Assembly: GCA_945898275.1 (NCBI GenBank)
Contig: CAMDHZ010000027.1
Coordinates: 1-37,174, forward strand
Source of the DNA: Chitinophaga pinensis
Lineage (GTDB): Bacteria; Bacteroidota; Bacteroidia; UKL13-3
Reading direction: 5' to 3'
DNA: 37,174 bases
Shown: positions 8,423 to 14,723 of the stretch, piece after piece
How the letters are laid out: every line of letters begins with the position of its first letter
Position numbering within the stretch: the stretch's first letter is position 1
Notes under the pieces: generated by a model
Told to the model about the DNA's origin: nothing
Databases searched by the model: none
The model's input: only the letters and a program-made list of their open reading frames with translations
Program-made: the position numbers and the translations under genes

Positions 8423-9091
8423 ATGAAAACAAATTTCTTTTTCTTTGGCTTCGTTTTTTTGTGTTTACTTTTGGTTCAACCCAACACCACATTTGGACAA
8501 TACGAAAGGCCAAGGGAAGTAAGCAATAATAATGGTAAAAGAGCCAATATTTACCTGAGTTTGGGTTCTGGATTGCAATACAAATATGGTATGATTGGCG
8601 GAGGAGTAGGAATGTATATTGGAGAAAACACATTAGGTGAATTAACCTTTGGCTTAGGCGGATATGGCTTTAAAACTGGAGTTAACATGGTTTTTAATAC
8701 CGGTTCCAACAAAAAATGGCGTCCAACGCTAGGATTTGTAAGAGGTTCTGGTGTTAGCAACTTTGAAACTGAGGTTGAGGTGGTTTATAATTTAGAGGTT
8801 AAGGATGTAACCACAAAAATTAACTTACCTGCCGCATATGCTTTAACCCCTGGCGTTCAGCGAATAATCATGTTTAGAAATGGAAGTAGCTTGGCCTTAG
8901 ATTTAGGGATTGGAATTTCGCTTAATCAACATGAAGCCACTTTTTCTGAAGACCAGGTTCTGTTCGATGGCGTTTTAAGACCTTCACAATTGATTTCTTT
9001 CAGTGATTTACAAAAGACCACATTCAAAGTGATGGGACCATCAGGCATTATTTGTGGTGTGAGTTACAATTTTGGACTAGGCTTGAAATAA
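8423..9091 (+). CDS. Predicted outer-membrane beta-barrel-like protein, unknown function
   Basis: 222 residues from the ATG at 8423; an in-frame start at 8414 would overlap kdsA and is less likely. An N-terminal signal peptide (MKTNFFFFGFVFLCLLLV to about TFGQ) is followed by alternating polar and hydrophobic, glycine-rich strands (IYLSLGSGLQYKYG, GVGMYIGENTLGELTFGLGGYGF). It ends in a strand with an aromatic residue (VSYNFGLGLK). This pattern fits a small outer-membrane barrel. No family is recognised. It follows the kdsA stop by one base inside the Kdo8N cluster, so a role at the LPS-bearing outer membrane is plausible but unproven. Confidence 0.7.
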   Translation: MKTNFFFFGFVFLCLLLVQPNTTFGQYERPREVSNNNGKRANIYLSLGSGLQYKYGMIGGGVGMYIGENTLGELTFGLGGYGFKTGVNMVFNTGSNKKWRPTLGFVRGSGVSNFETEVEVVYNLEVKDVTTKINLPAAYALTPGVQRIIMFRNGSSLALDLGIGISLNQHEATFSEDQVLFDGVLRPSQLISFSDLQKTTFKVMGPSGIICGVSYNFGLGLK

Positions 9092-9159
9092 GGAATGCAA
9101 AAAAATCGACCTAAAAGATTATTTTCGCGTTCATTCTATCAATCGACTAAAGGAAAAAA

Positions 9160-10170
9160 ATGGAATTATATTTAGATTCAGCAAACTTAAAAGAAATTGA
9201 AGAAGCCTTTAAATTAGGCATTCTTAATGGTTTAACCACTACACCAACCTTCATGCAACGCGAAGGAATTACTGACGTAGACGGGATGATTGTAAAATTG
9301 TCAAAAATAGTACCTGTGCTTCAGATTGAAGCTTTGGGAGATACTGCCGAAGATGTTTTAGCAGAAGCAAAAAGACAATTGGCTTTAGGTTTAGACCCAA
9401 CAAAGACTGTTTTCAAAATACCTGTTTCTTTAGAAGGTGTAAGAGCATGTCGTTTGTTAAGAAACGAAGGTTTATTGGTTAATGTTCACTTGGTTTATAC
9501 CTTACAACAAGCTTATATGGCTATGCATGCTGGGGCAACTTATGTTTGTCCTTTGGTTGGCCGTTTGCAAGACCAAGGGCATGATGCCTTAGACTTAGTG
9601 GCTCAAATTGTGGATGCCGTTAATGATTATGGTTATGATACTAAAGTTATGTTTTCTTCAGTGAGAAATGTAGAACATGTTAGAAATGCCTTAAACTTGG
9701 GCGTACACACAATAACTGTTCCTTTAAAGATATTAAAGCAGTTAACAGAAAATCACTTTACTACTGTTGGTACCGAGCAGTTTATTCATGATACACGCTT
9801 AATGACAGTTAAAGTACGTGAAGCCATTAATGGTGTAAATCCGTTAGTAAGTGCAGATACAACTTTGGTAGATGCTATTATTAAAATGACTGAGTATGGT
9901 TTTGGTGCCATTACAATTGTGAATGCAGATGGTAGTTTAAAAGGAGTGTTTACAGATGGTGATTTGCGTCGCAAAATTCAAACAGACGGAAGAGATGTAT
10001 TGAGCAAAAAGATGTCAGACTTTACTTACAGCGATGCTAAGTCTGTAGAAGCAGGTGCTTTATTAAATGATGCTGCTCAAATTCTTAAAGCAACTAAAGT
10101 AGATACACTTTTAGTTACTGAAAATGGCAAACCTATTGGTATGTTAGATATTCAAGATTTAGAAGCATAA
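9160..10170 (+). CDS. Transaldolase/fructose-6-phosphate-aldolase-like domain fused to KdsD-type tandem CBS domains
   Basis: 336 residues. Residues 1-215 match the small TalC/FSA class: MELYLDSAN with Asp6, GLTTTPT, the Schiff-base Lys86 in VFKIPVSLEG, NVHLVY, YVCPLVGR and ITVPLKI. Residues 220-336 are two CBS domains with GVFTDGDLRRKIQ and PIGMLDIQDLEA, which closely resemble the CBS pair at the C terminus of arabinose-5-phosphate isomerase KdsD. Compared with E. coli FSA (from memory), Lys and Asp are kept, but Asn28, Thr109 and Tyr131 correspond to Thr28, His110 and Leu132. Substrate choice has therefore probably changed. The gene is 68 bases after the outer-membrane gene, with AGGA before the ATG. 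It lies among Kdo genes in a window without kdsD. A role in supplying A5P is a hypothesis; ordinary transaldolase activity is the alternative. Confidence 0.85.
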   Translation: MELYLDSANLKEIEEAFKLGILNGLTTTPTFMQREGITDVDGMIVKLSKIVPVLQIEALGDTAEDVLAEAKRQLALGLDPTKTVFKIPVSLEGVRACRLLRNEGLLVNVHLVYTLQQAYMAMHAGATYVCPLVGRLQDQGHDALDLVAQIVDAVNDYGYDTKVMFSSVRNVEHVRNALNLGVHTITVPLKILKQLTENHFTTVGTEQFIHDTRLMTVKVREAINGVNPLVSADTTLVDAIIKMTEYGFGAITIVNADGSLKGVFTDGDLRRKIQTDGRDVLSKKMSDFTYSDAKSVEAGALLNDAAQILKATKVDTLLVTENGKPIGMLDIQDLEA

Positions 10171-10187
10171 AACTTTATAATTTTAAG

Positions 10188-10212
10188 AAAGCCGCCTTGT
10201 GCGGCTTTTTTT
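10188..10212 (+). terminator. Hairpin terminator between the aldolase-CBS gene and the kdsC-like gene
   Basis: AAAGCCGC (10188-10195) pairs with GCGGCTTT (10201-10208) around a 5-base loop, followed by a T-run to 10212. It lies 17 bases past the aldolase-CBS stop and ends 10 bases before the next ATG. It may end the main transcript or attenuate expression of the phosphatase gene. Confidence 0.75.
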
Positions 10213-10222
10213 ATACTTACTT

Positions 10223-10930
10223 ATGAACGAAATAAAATCTGTTTTCGAAAGTATTGGCGGCCAATTTTGTACGCCTATCTCTCAATTATCTGAACGATTG
10301 GCTACCATTAAAGCTTTTGTTTACGATTGGGACGGCGTGTTTAACAATGCCGTTAAAAACGAAAATAAAAGCAGTAATTTTAATGAAGCAGATAGCATGG
10401 GAACCAATATGCTTCGGTTCAGCCATTACCTAAAACACCAGCAGCTTCCCCAAACTGCTATTATTTCAGGTGAGAAAAATGAATTTGCTTTTTACTTTTC
10501 TGAAAGAGAGCATTTTGATGCTTGCTATTTCAAAGTACCCAATAAAATTATTGCACTGGACCATTTTTGTGAACATCATAATTTGAAACGAGAAGAGGTT
10601 TGTTATACATTTGACGATGTACTTGACCTTAGCGTGGCTGCGGTTTGCGGACTTAGAATGATGATTAACCGCAAAGCAAATCCATTGTTTAAGAATTACC
10701 TTGTTAAAAACAACTTAGCAGATTATATAACAGCTTCTGAAAGTGGCAATTTTGCTGTAAGAGAAGTTTCAGAATTATTAATGGGCTTGAACCAAAACTA
10801 TGATAGTTGCCTAGATGAACGCAAAGATTTTACAAGTATTTACCGTAATTATTTAGATTTTAGACAAGCCTTAAACACCTCATTTTTTACCATTGAAAAT
10901 GAAAATGTTAAAAGTGTTGCAAGACCCTAG
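10223..10930 (+). CDS. kdsC: KdsC-like HAD phosphatase (Kdo 8-phosphate phosphatase)
   Basis: 235 residues from the ATG at 10223; an upstream in-frame GTG lies inside the terminator hairpin and is rejected. HAD motifs resemble KdsC: AFVYDWDGVFNNAV (motif I, DxD), AIISGEKN (motif II), the Lys in FKVPNKIIAL, and YTFDDVLDLSVAAVCGL (motif with the paired Asp residues). KdsC releases Kdo from Kdo 8-phosphate, the step between KdsA and KdnB. The enzyme is longer than the usual 170-190 residues, with about 25 extra N-terminal and 40 extra C-terminal residues of unknown role. The stop codon overlaps that of the convergent ppk1 in the tetramer CTAG. Function is strongly supported by context but motifs are somewhat diverged. 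Confidence 0.75.
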   Translation: MNEIKSVFESIGGQFCTPISQLSERLATIKAFVYDWDGVFNNAVKNENKSSNFNEADSMGTNMLRFSHYLKHQQLPQTAIISGEKNEFAFYFSEREHFDACYFKVPNKIIALDHFCEHHNLKREEVCYTFDDVLDLSVAAVCGLRMMINRKANPLFKNYLVKNNLADYITASESGNFAVREVSELLMGLNQNYDSCLDERKDFTSIYRNYLDFRQALNTSFFTIENENVKSVARP

Positions 10931-13005
10931 TCTTTGTTTACTAAATAATCATATGAGGCCTGTTGTGAGCCTTGAGACGAAGGTCCAGCATTACCGTTGA
11001 TAAACAAAGTATCATTAATTCCATCCAATTTTCTTGCTTTTGCTACATCCTTTAATTGAATATCCAATATGTCTAAAATTGTTTGTTTAGCCTCTTTATC
11101 ATAGATTGGAAATGCACATTCAACGCGATTGGTAAGGTTTCGAGTCATCCAATCAGCAGAAGCTAAATACACTTTTTCATTCCCATCATTTCCAAAAACA
11201 TAAACACGTGCATGTTCAAGGAATCTATCAATAATACTGATCACTTGGATGTTTTCACTGCTATTTTTAATACCAGGAACCAAGCAACATATACCCCTAA
11301 TAATTAATTTTATTTGAACCCCAGCATTGCTGGCCTCGTAAAGTTTCTTGATTACATCTACGTCAACCAAAGAATTCATTTTTGCTGTTATCCACGCTGA
11401 TTTTCCTTGTTTGGCAAAAGCAATTTCTTTATCAATTAAACTTAAAAACTGCTTTTTCATAAACTCAGGAGCTATAAGCAAATGCTGGTAAGGACCTTTT
11501 CTAATATTTGCAAATAGGAAATCAGCAAGCCAATCCACTTCTTCAGTTAATCGACTATCCTTCGTAAATAAGCAAAAATCGCTGTAAATTTTGGAAGTCA
11601 TGCCATTGTAATTCCCCGTCGACAAATGCGCATATCTTACAGTTTTTCCATCTTCTTTGCGGTATATTAAACACATTTTCGCATGTACCTTTTGACCAGG
11701 TTTCCCAAAATGAACTTGAGCGCCAGCTTCTTGTAATTGGTTGGTCCAATAAATATTAGATTCTTCATCAAACCTAGCCTGAAGCTCCATTAATACAATT
11801 ACCTTCTTGTTGTTTTTTACTGCATTGATAAGCGCATTTACAACATTACTATGTTTTGCAACCCTATAAAGTGTGATAAAAATAGTTGTAACTTTTGGGT
11901 CAATAGCCGCCTCTCTCAAAAATCGAATCAAATAATCAAAGCTTTGGTAAGGCATATGCAACAAAATATCCTTTTGGGTAATGGCATCAAAAGTAAGTTG
12001 CGTACTTTCAAATGCCTTAACTGGAATTTGCGTAAGAGATTTGTAATAGAATTCAGGTTTTGAGATTTTAGGAAAATCCATAAAATCCTTGAAATTGTGA
12101 TATCTACTGCCAGGAATTAGGTTTACATTTCTAAGGTCGAGTTTTTTGATAAGCAGCTCAAGCATATCTTTAGGCATTGCCTCATCATAAACAAATCGAG
12201 TGGGAATTCCCTTTGAGCGTTGCTTTAGACTTTTTTGAAGCTTATCCAAAAGATTAACCTGATAGTCGTTGTCATCTCTGCTTATTTCGTATTCTGCATC
12301 CCTAGTAATTTTAACGATATATCCTTCAAAAGAGGAATAATCAAAAATGGAGAAAATCCTTTTTAGGTTCAACCTAATTACATCTTCTAGTAAAACAATA
12401 TGTATGTCATTTTGGGTAAGCGGCAAAGAATAAAATCTGCTAATAATATGTGTAGGAACCTCGATGATAGCATGTTTTGGTGCAATGCCACTCGAACTTT
12501 GTTTCATCCTCACAGCCAAATAAATACTTCTATCTTTTAGGTGAGGAATGTGTTTAAGATCATCTATTACAACTGGAAAAAGTTGGTTTAATACAGTTGA
12601 TTTAAAATATTCTCGGATAAGGTCTCTTTCGGTTTCAGTTACTTGTGCTTCATTCATTAAAAAAATACCATTTCTATTGAGCTCAGGCAATAGAATTTGG
12701 TCATAAATTTCATTGAACTTGTTTTGAAGTACCATCACATTTCTCTGGATTTCAGACAATACTTCATCAGGAGAGTTTTGATATTCCGAAATTGCTTTGT
12801 TCCCATTCACACGTTGTAGACGTCTGATTTGGGCGACACGAACCCTGAAAAACTCATCTAGATTAGAGGAGAAAATGGCAAGAAACTTAATTCTTTCCAT
12901 CAAAGGATTACTAGGATTTTCAGCTTCTTGCAAAACCCTTTCGTTGAAACTAAGCCAACTGATTTCTCTGTCTTTAAATAAATGTCCTTTTCGGTCTTTA
13001 ATCAT
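10927..13005 (-). CDS. ppk1: Polyphosphate kinase 1
   Basis: 692 residues from the ATG at 13005 (MIKDRKGHLF). It makes polyphosphate reversibly from ATP. The N-terminal domain has REISWLSFNERVLQEA and SSNLDEFFRVRVAQ. The two phospholipase D-like catalytic domains carry His441 (KVHAKM, the phosphorylated His, E. coli His435) and His598 (LEHARV, E. coli His592). The constant offset of 6 residues from E. coli supports this start. A longer reading from 13047 would include the promoter at 13012-13041 inside the coding sequence and adds a non-conserved leader, so it is rejected. The gene faces the kdsC-like gene and shares CTAG with it. Confidence 0.95.
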   Translation of the reverse strand: MIKDRKGHLFKDREISWLSFNERVLQEAENPSNPLMERIKFLAIFSSNLDEFFRVRVAQIRRLQRVNGNKAISEYQNSPDEVLSEIQRNVMVLQNKFNEIYDQILLPELNRNGIFLMNEAQVTETERDLIREYFKSTVLNQLFPVVIDDLKHIPHLKDRSIYLAVRMKQSSSGIAPKHAIIEVPTHIISRFYSLPLTQNDIHIVLLEDVIRLNLKRIFSIFDYSSFEGYIVKITRDAEYEISRDDNDYQVNLLDKLQKSLKQRSKGIPTRFVYDEAMPKDMLELLIKKLDLRNVNLIPGSRYHNFKDFMDFPKISKPEFYYKSLTQIPVKAFESTQLTFDAITQKDILLHMPYQSFDYLIRFLREAAIDPKVTTIFITLYRVAKHSNVVNALINAVKNNKKVIVLMELQARFDEESNIYWTNQLQEAGAQVHFGKPGQKVHAKMCLIYRKEDGKTVRYAHLSTGNYNGMTSKIYSDFCLFTKDSRLTEEVDWLADFLFANIRKGPYQHLLIAPEFMKKQFLSLIDKEIAFAKQGKSAWITAKMNSLVDVDVIKKLYEASNAGVQIKLIIRGICCLVPGIKNSSENIQVISIIDRFLEHARVYVFGNDGNEKVYLASADWMTRNLTNRVECAFPIYDKEAKQTILDILDIQLKDVAKARKLDGINDTLFINGNAGPSSQGSQQASYDYLVNKD

Positions 13006-13011
13006 CTTACA

Positions 13012-13041
13012 CAAAACTAAGCTTATAAACCACTTTTTCAA
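13012..13041 (-). promoter_or_regulatory. ppk1 promoter (Bacteroidota -33/-7)
   Basis: On the minus strand, TTG (13041-13039), 19 bases, then TAGTTTTG (13019-13012) match the consensus TTG-N19-TAnnTTTG. The -7 box ends 6 bases before the ATG at 13005, so the transcript should start almost at the start codon. Confidence 0.7.
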
Positions 13042-13082
13042 CCCCATCGAGCTTTTGTGGGTATTAAATTTTTGTTATGGTT

Positions 13083-13112
13083 GGTTTGAACCAAAAGGGT
13101 TTGGTTCAAACC
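13083..13112. repeat. Inverted pair of GGTTCAAACC elements; seed of a dispersed repeat family
   Basis: GGTTTGAACCAAA (13083-13095) and TTTGGTTCAAACC (13100-13112) form a perfect 13-bp inverted repeat with a 4-base loop in the gap between ppk1 and osmC. It could act as the terminator of the minus-strand redox operon, although no T-run follows. Its core GGTTCAAACC occurs exactly at 2905, 5945, 6025, 13103, 15728, 22600 and 25316 (plus orientation). The reverse form starts at 6875, 13083, 17667, 29862 and 30530. The 9-base form GGTTCAACC is at 8473, 12366, 18486, 23701, 27543 and 29647, and reversed at 33861. Confidence 0.8.
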
Positions 13113-13178
13113 GAAACTTGAAAAAATGCCTGCAAAGGTTAGTTTTGTTGTGAAGTCAATGATTGGGATTCAACCCAG

Positions 13179-13601
13179 CTACACATATTCAATACTCGAA
13201 ACAATTGGGCAAACCATGGCCAACATTGCACTTACGCCGCAATATTTGTCTTTAGATAAATTTACTGCCTTCTCCATTTTGTCTCTATCCGCTTCAGCAA
13301 TTTTAATCTTATAAACCATTCTTATCTCAGTATAAATCCTTGGATGCTCGTCTCTTAAATCGGCTTCAACGTTTACGCTAAAGTCGCTAAAGTTTACATG
13401 CATTTTATTCAATAAAGATACCACATCCATGCCGGTACAACCACCTAAAGAGGTTAATAACAAAGGTTTTGGACTAGGTCCAGAATCATTTCCACCGCCT
13501 GCTTCTGTGGTATCTATGGTTATCTCATGTGCGCCATTAATTTGGCTCACAAACTGCATCCCCGCAGTAAAGCGGGTTGCTGCTTGATGTAAGGTCGACA
13601 T
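13179..13601 (-). CDS. OsmC family protein
   Basis: 140 residues, the length of OsmC/YhfA-type proteins. The two conserved cysteines are visible in LGGCTGMDVVSLL and in KYCGVSAML near the C terminus. Family members reduce organic hydroperoxides or react with other thiol-directed oxidants in the cytoplasm using these Cys residues. It is the last gene of a minus-strand group, 11 bases after the rhodanese gene. This pairing suggests handling of sulfane sulfur or oxidised thiols. The start is the ATG of MSTLHQAATRF; no stronger candidate exists. Confidence 0.85.
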   Translation of the reverse strand: MSTLHQAATRFTAGMQFVSQINGAHEITIDTTEAGGGNDSGPSPKPLLLTSLGGCTGMDVVSLLNKMHVNFSDFSVNVEADLRDEHPRIYTEIRMVYKIKIAEADRDKMEKAVNLSKDKYCGVSAMLAMVCPIVSSIEYV

Positions 13602-13612
13602 AAAAAAGTTAT

Positions 13613-13915
13613 TTAGTTCAAACTGTGCCAGCTACCACCATTGTAAGCCTTAACACCATTTTGGTTTAAGAAATTTGTTCCTTGAGCACTTCTCATGCCG
13701 CTTGCACACACACAAACCACTTCTTTGTTAAGCTTTTTTATGGTATTAAGTTGACCCGAAAGTTTGTTCAAAGGAATATTTTTAGAGCCTTTTACATGTC
13801 CGCCTGCAAATTCCCCTTCGCTGCGCACATCAATAATTACAGCGCCATTTGCTAAAGCTGCTTTCATTTCTTCATTGGATTTACCCCCAAATAGGTTTTT
13901 TAAAAAGTCCATCAT
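13613..13915 (-). CDS. Single-domain rhodanese-like protein
   Basis: 100 residues, one rhodanese domain: AVIIDVRSEGEFAGGHVKGSKNIPLN, then the active-site loop VCVCASGMRS, and a C-terminal YNGGSWHSLN. Single-domain rhodaneses transfer sulfane sulfur via a persulfide on the loop Cys. The start could be Met1 or Met2 (MMDFLKNLFGG). It is located between the thioredoxin remnant (24 bases upstream) and osmC (11 bases downstream), consistent with a cytoplasmic sulfur-transfer or sulfide-detoxification operon. Confidence 0.88.
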   Translation of the reverse strand: MMDFLKNLFGGKSNEEMKAALANGAVIIDVRSEGEFAGGHVKGSKNIPLNKLSGQLNTIKKLNKEVVCVCASGMRSAQGTNFLNQNGVKAYNGGSWHSLN

Positions 13916-13939
13916 TTTATTTTTTTTATTGTGAAAAAA

Positions 13940-14071
13940 TTAGTTTCCTGTGGCCGATTTGATAATACTTACCAATTGCCCTGTTGGCACTACACCAGAC
14001 TGACGCCAAAGTGTTTGGCCTTTTTTAAATTCTGGCGTTTCGCCATTGATCAATTCATTGAAGTTATTCAT
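13940..14071 (-). pseudogene. Internally deleted thioredoxin (43-residue open frame)
   Basis: A 43-codon frame from the ATG at 14071 to the TAA at 13940. The first 13 residues, MNNFNELINGETP, match the N-terminal helix region of Bacteroidota thioredoxins. They continue directly into FKKGQTLWRQSGVVP and QLVSIIKSATGN, which match the C-terminal strand and helix. About 60 residues between, including the WCGPC active site and the cis-proline, are missing, yet the frame is intact. It starts 4 bases after the DUF6132 stop and is followed by rhodanese, so it keeps its operon place. It is either a decayed thioredoxin gene or a small protein made from the two ends. A full-length thioredoxin would be expected here. 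Confidence 0.72.
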
Positions 14072-14075
14072 CGTT

Positions 14076-14291
14076 TTATGATTTAGTTTCTTTCTCTGTT
14101 TTCTTTGCAGCAATATCTCTTGCTGTATCTCCTAATAAGCCGCCCATAAATACACCGTATAAAGTGCTATTGATTGGGTTGGAAGTAATGGCGCAGGTTC
14201 CACTCGCGCAGCCTACAAAATAATAATAGGCATACCCGGCTGCCGCACCAATGGCCACACCTGCTGTTATAAAAATAATTCGTTTATTCAT
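14076..14291 (-). CDS. DUF6132-type small membrane protein
   Basis: 71 residues. An N-terminal hydrophobic segment (IIFITAGVAIGAAAGYAYYYFVG) is followed by the Cys pair in GCASGTCAITSNPINS, then a glycine-rich second hydrophobic segment (LYGVFMGGLLGD) and a charged tail. The GC-x3-TC-AITSNP motif is typical of DUF6132 proteins, whose function is unknown. It sits between the ArsR regulator and the thioredoxin remnant in a redox cassette, so the two Cys residues may take part in sulfur or thiol chemistry at the membrane (inference). Confidence 0.75.
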   Translation of the reverse strand: MNKRIIFITAGVAIGAAAGYAYYYFVGCASGTCAITSNPINSTLYGVFMGGLLGDTARDIAAKKTEKETKS

Positions 14292-14348
14292 TTCTTTGAG
14301 TTTATATTAAAACATGAACATTTATACATATTTGAATCCTAAAAAAAA

Positions 14349-14642
14349 TTACATCTGACAATTACACTTTTCAATACAATCTAGCACCGAGCCTAAATTG
14401 GTTTCTTTTAGCTTGTAATAAGCCGAGGTTCCAACCTTTCTAACTTCCAATAATCCTTTAATTTTCATATTTATTAAATGATGCGAAAGCAAGGATTGTT
14501 CACAACCTGTTTTTTCCATCAACTCATTAACCGTAAGTTCTGGGTGCAATTGTAACTCACCAATCACTGCCAATCGGGTAGGGTGGGCAATGGTTTTGAG
14601 TATAAAAGCTGCCTTTTCTAGTTTGTGTTTATCAGGTCTCAT
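14349..14642 (-). CDS. ArsR/SmtB family transcriptional regulator
   Basis: 97 residues from the ATG at 14642 (MRPDKHK). Longer readings from 14675 or 14723 would run through the promoter and operator and are rejected. The winged-helix domain is clear: LKTIAHPTRLAVIGELQ, LTVNELMEKTGCEQSLLSHHLINMKIKGLLEVRKVGTSAYYKL. Cys47 lies in the helix before the recognition helix, and Cys89, Cys93 and Cys95 are near the C terminus, so a thiol, persulfide or metal could be the signal. It heads the DUF6132, thioredoxin-remnant, rhodanese and OsmC genes. A palindrome in its own promoter points to autorepression. SqrR/BigR-like sulfide sensing is possible; arsenic or metal sensing cannot be excluded. Confidence 0.87.
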   Translation of the reverse strand: MRPDKHKLEKAAFILKTIAHPTRLAVIGELQLHPELTVNELMEKTGCEQSLLSHHLINMKIKGLLEVRKVGTSAYYKLKETNLGSVLDCIEKCNCQM

Positions 14643-14652
14643 TTTTCGTCTA

Positions 14653-14682
14653 CAAATATATGAACATGCATTCATATTGCAA
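14653..14682 (-). promoter_or_regulatory. Promoter of the arsR-redox operon
   Basis: On the minus strand, TTG (14682-14680), 19 bases, then TATATTTG (14660-14653) match the Bacteroidota consensus exactly. The -7 box ends 10 bases before the arsR ATG at 14642. Confidence 0.75.
14658..14677. promoter_or_regulatory. Probable ArsR-type operator
   Basis: ATATGAA (14658-14664) and TTCATAT (14671-14677) form a 7-bp inverted repeat with a 6-base spacer, resembling the ATATGAACA-type operators of ArsR/SmtB regulators. It fills the spacer between the -33 and -7 elements of the arsR promoter, so bound protein would block RNA polymerase. Confidence 0.68.
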
Positions 14683-14710
14683 GTTATTTTTTTTATTTCC
14701 TTCCTAACCG

Positions 14711-14718
14711 CACCTTTG
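14711..14718 (+). promoter_or_regulatory. Possible -7 element of the glycosyltransferase gene
   Basis: CACCTTTG, one base from TAnnTTTG, ends 5 bases before the ATG at 14724. There is no TTG at the right distance upstream, so only half the promoter is seen. Confidence 0.35.
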
Positions 14719-14723
14719 CGCAA

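Noticed and set aside
10199-10222. GTG start at 10199 for the kdsC-like gene
   Set aside because: It falls in the stem-loop of the terminator at 10188-10212; the ATG at 10223 is the better start.
13005-13047. Longer ppk1 reading frame from 13047
   Set aside because: The added 14 residues are not conserved and an exact-consensus promoter for the shorter frame lies inside them.
13083-13112. GGTTCAAACC as a tRNA T-arm or integration-site remnant
   Set aside because: It resembles the T-loop box, but none of the copies has an acceptor stem, anticodon arm or CCA around it, and most lie inside intact genes.
14643-14723. N-terminal extension of ArsR up to 14723
   Set aside because: It would translate through the promoter and operator, and the extra residues do not belong to the winged-helix fold.
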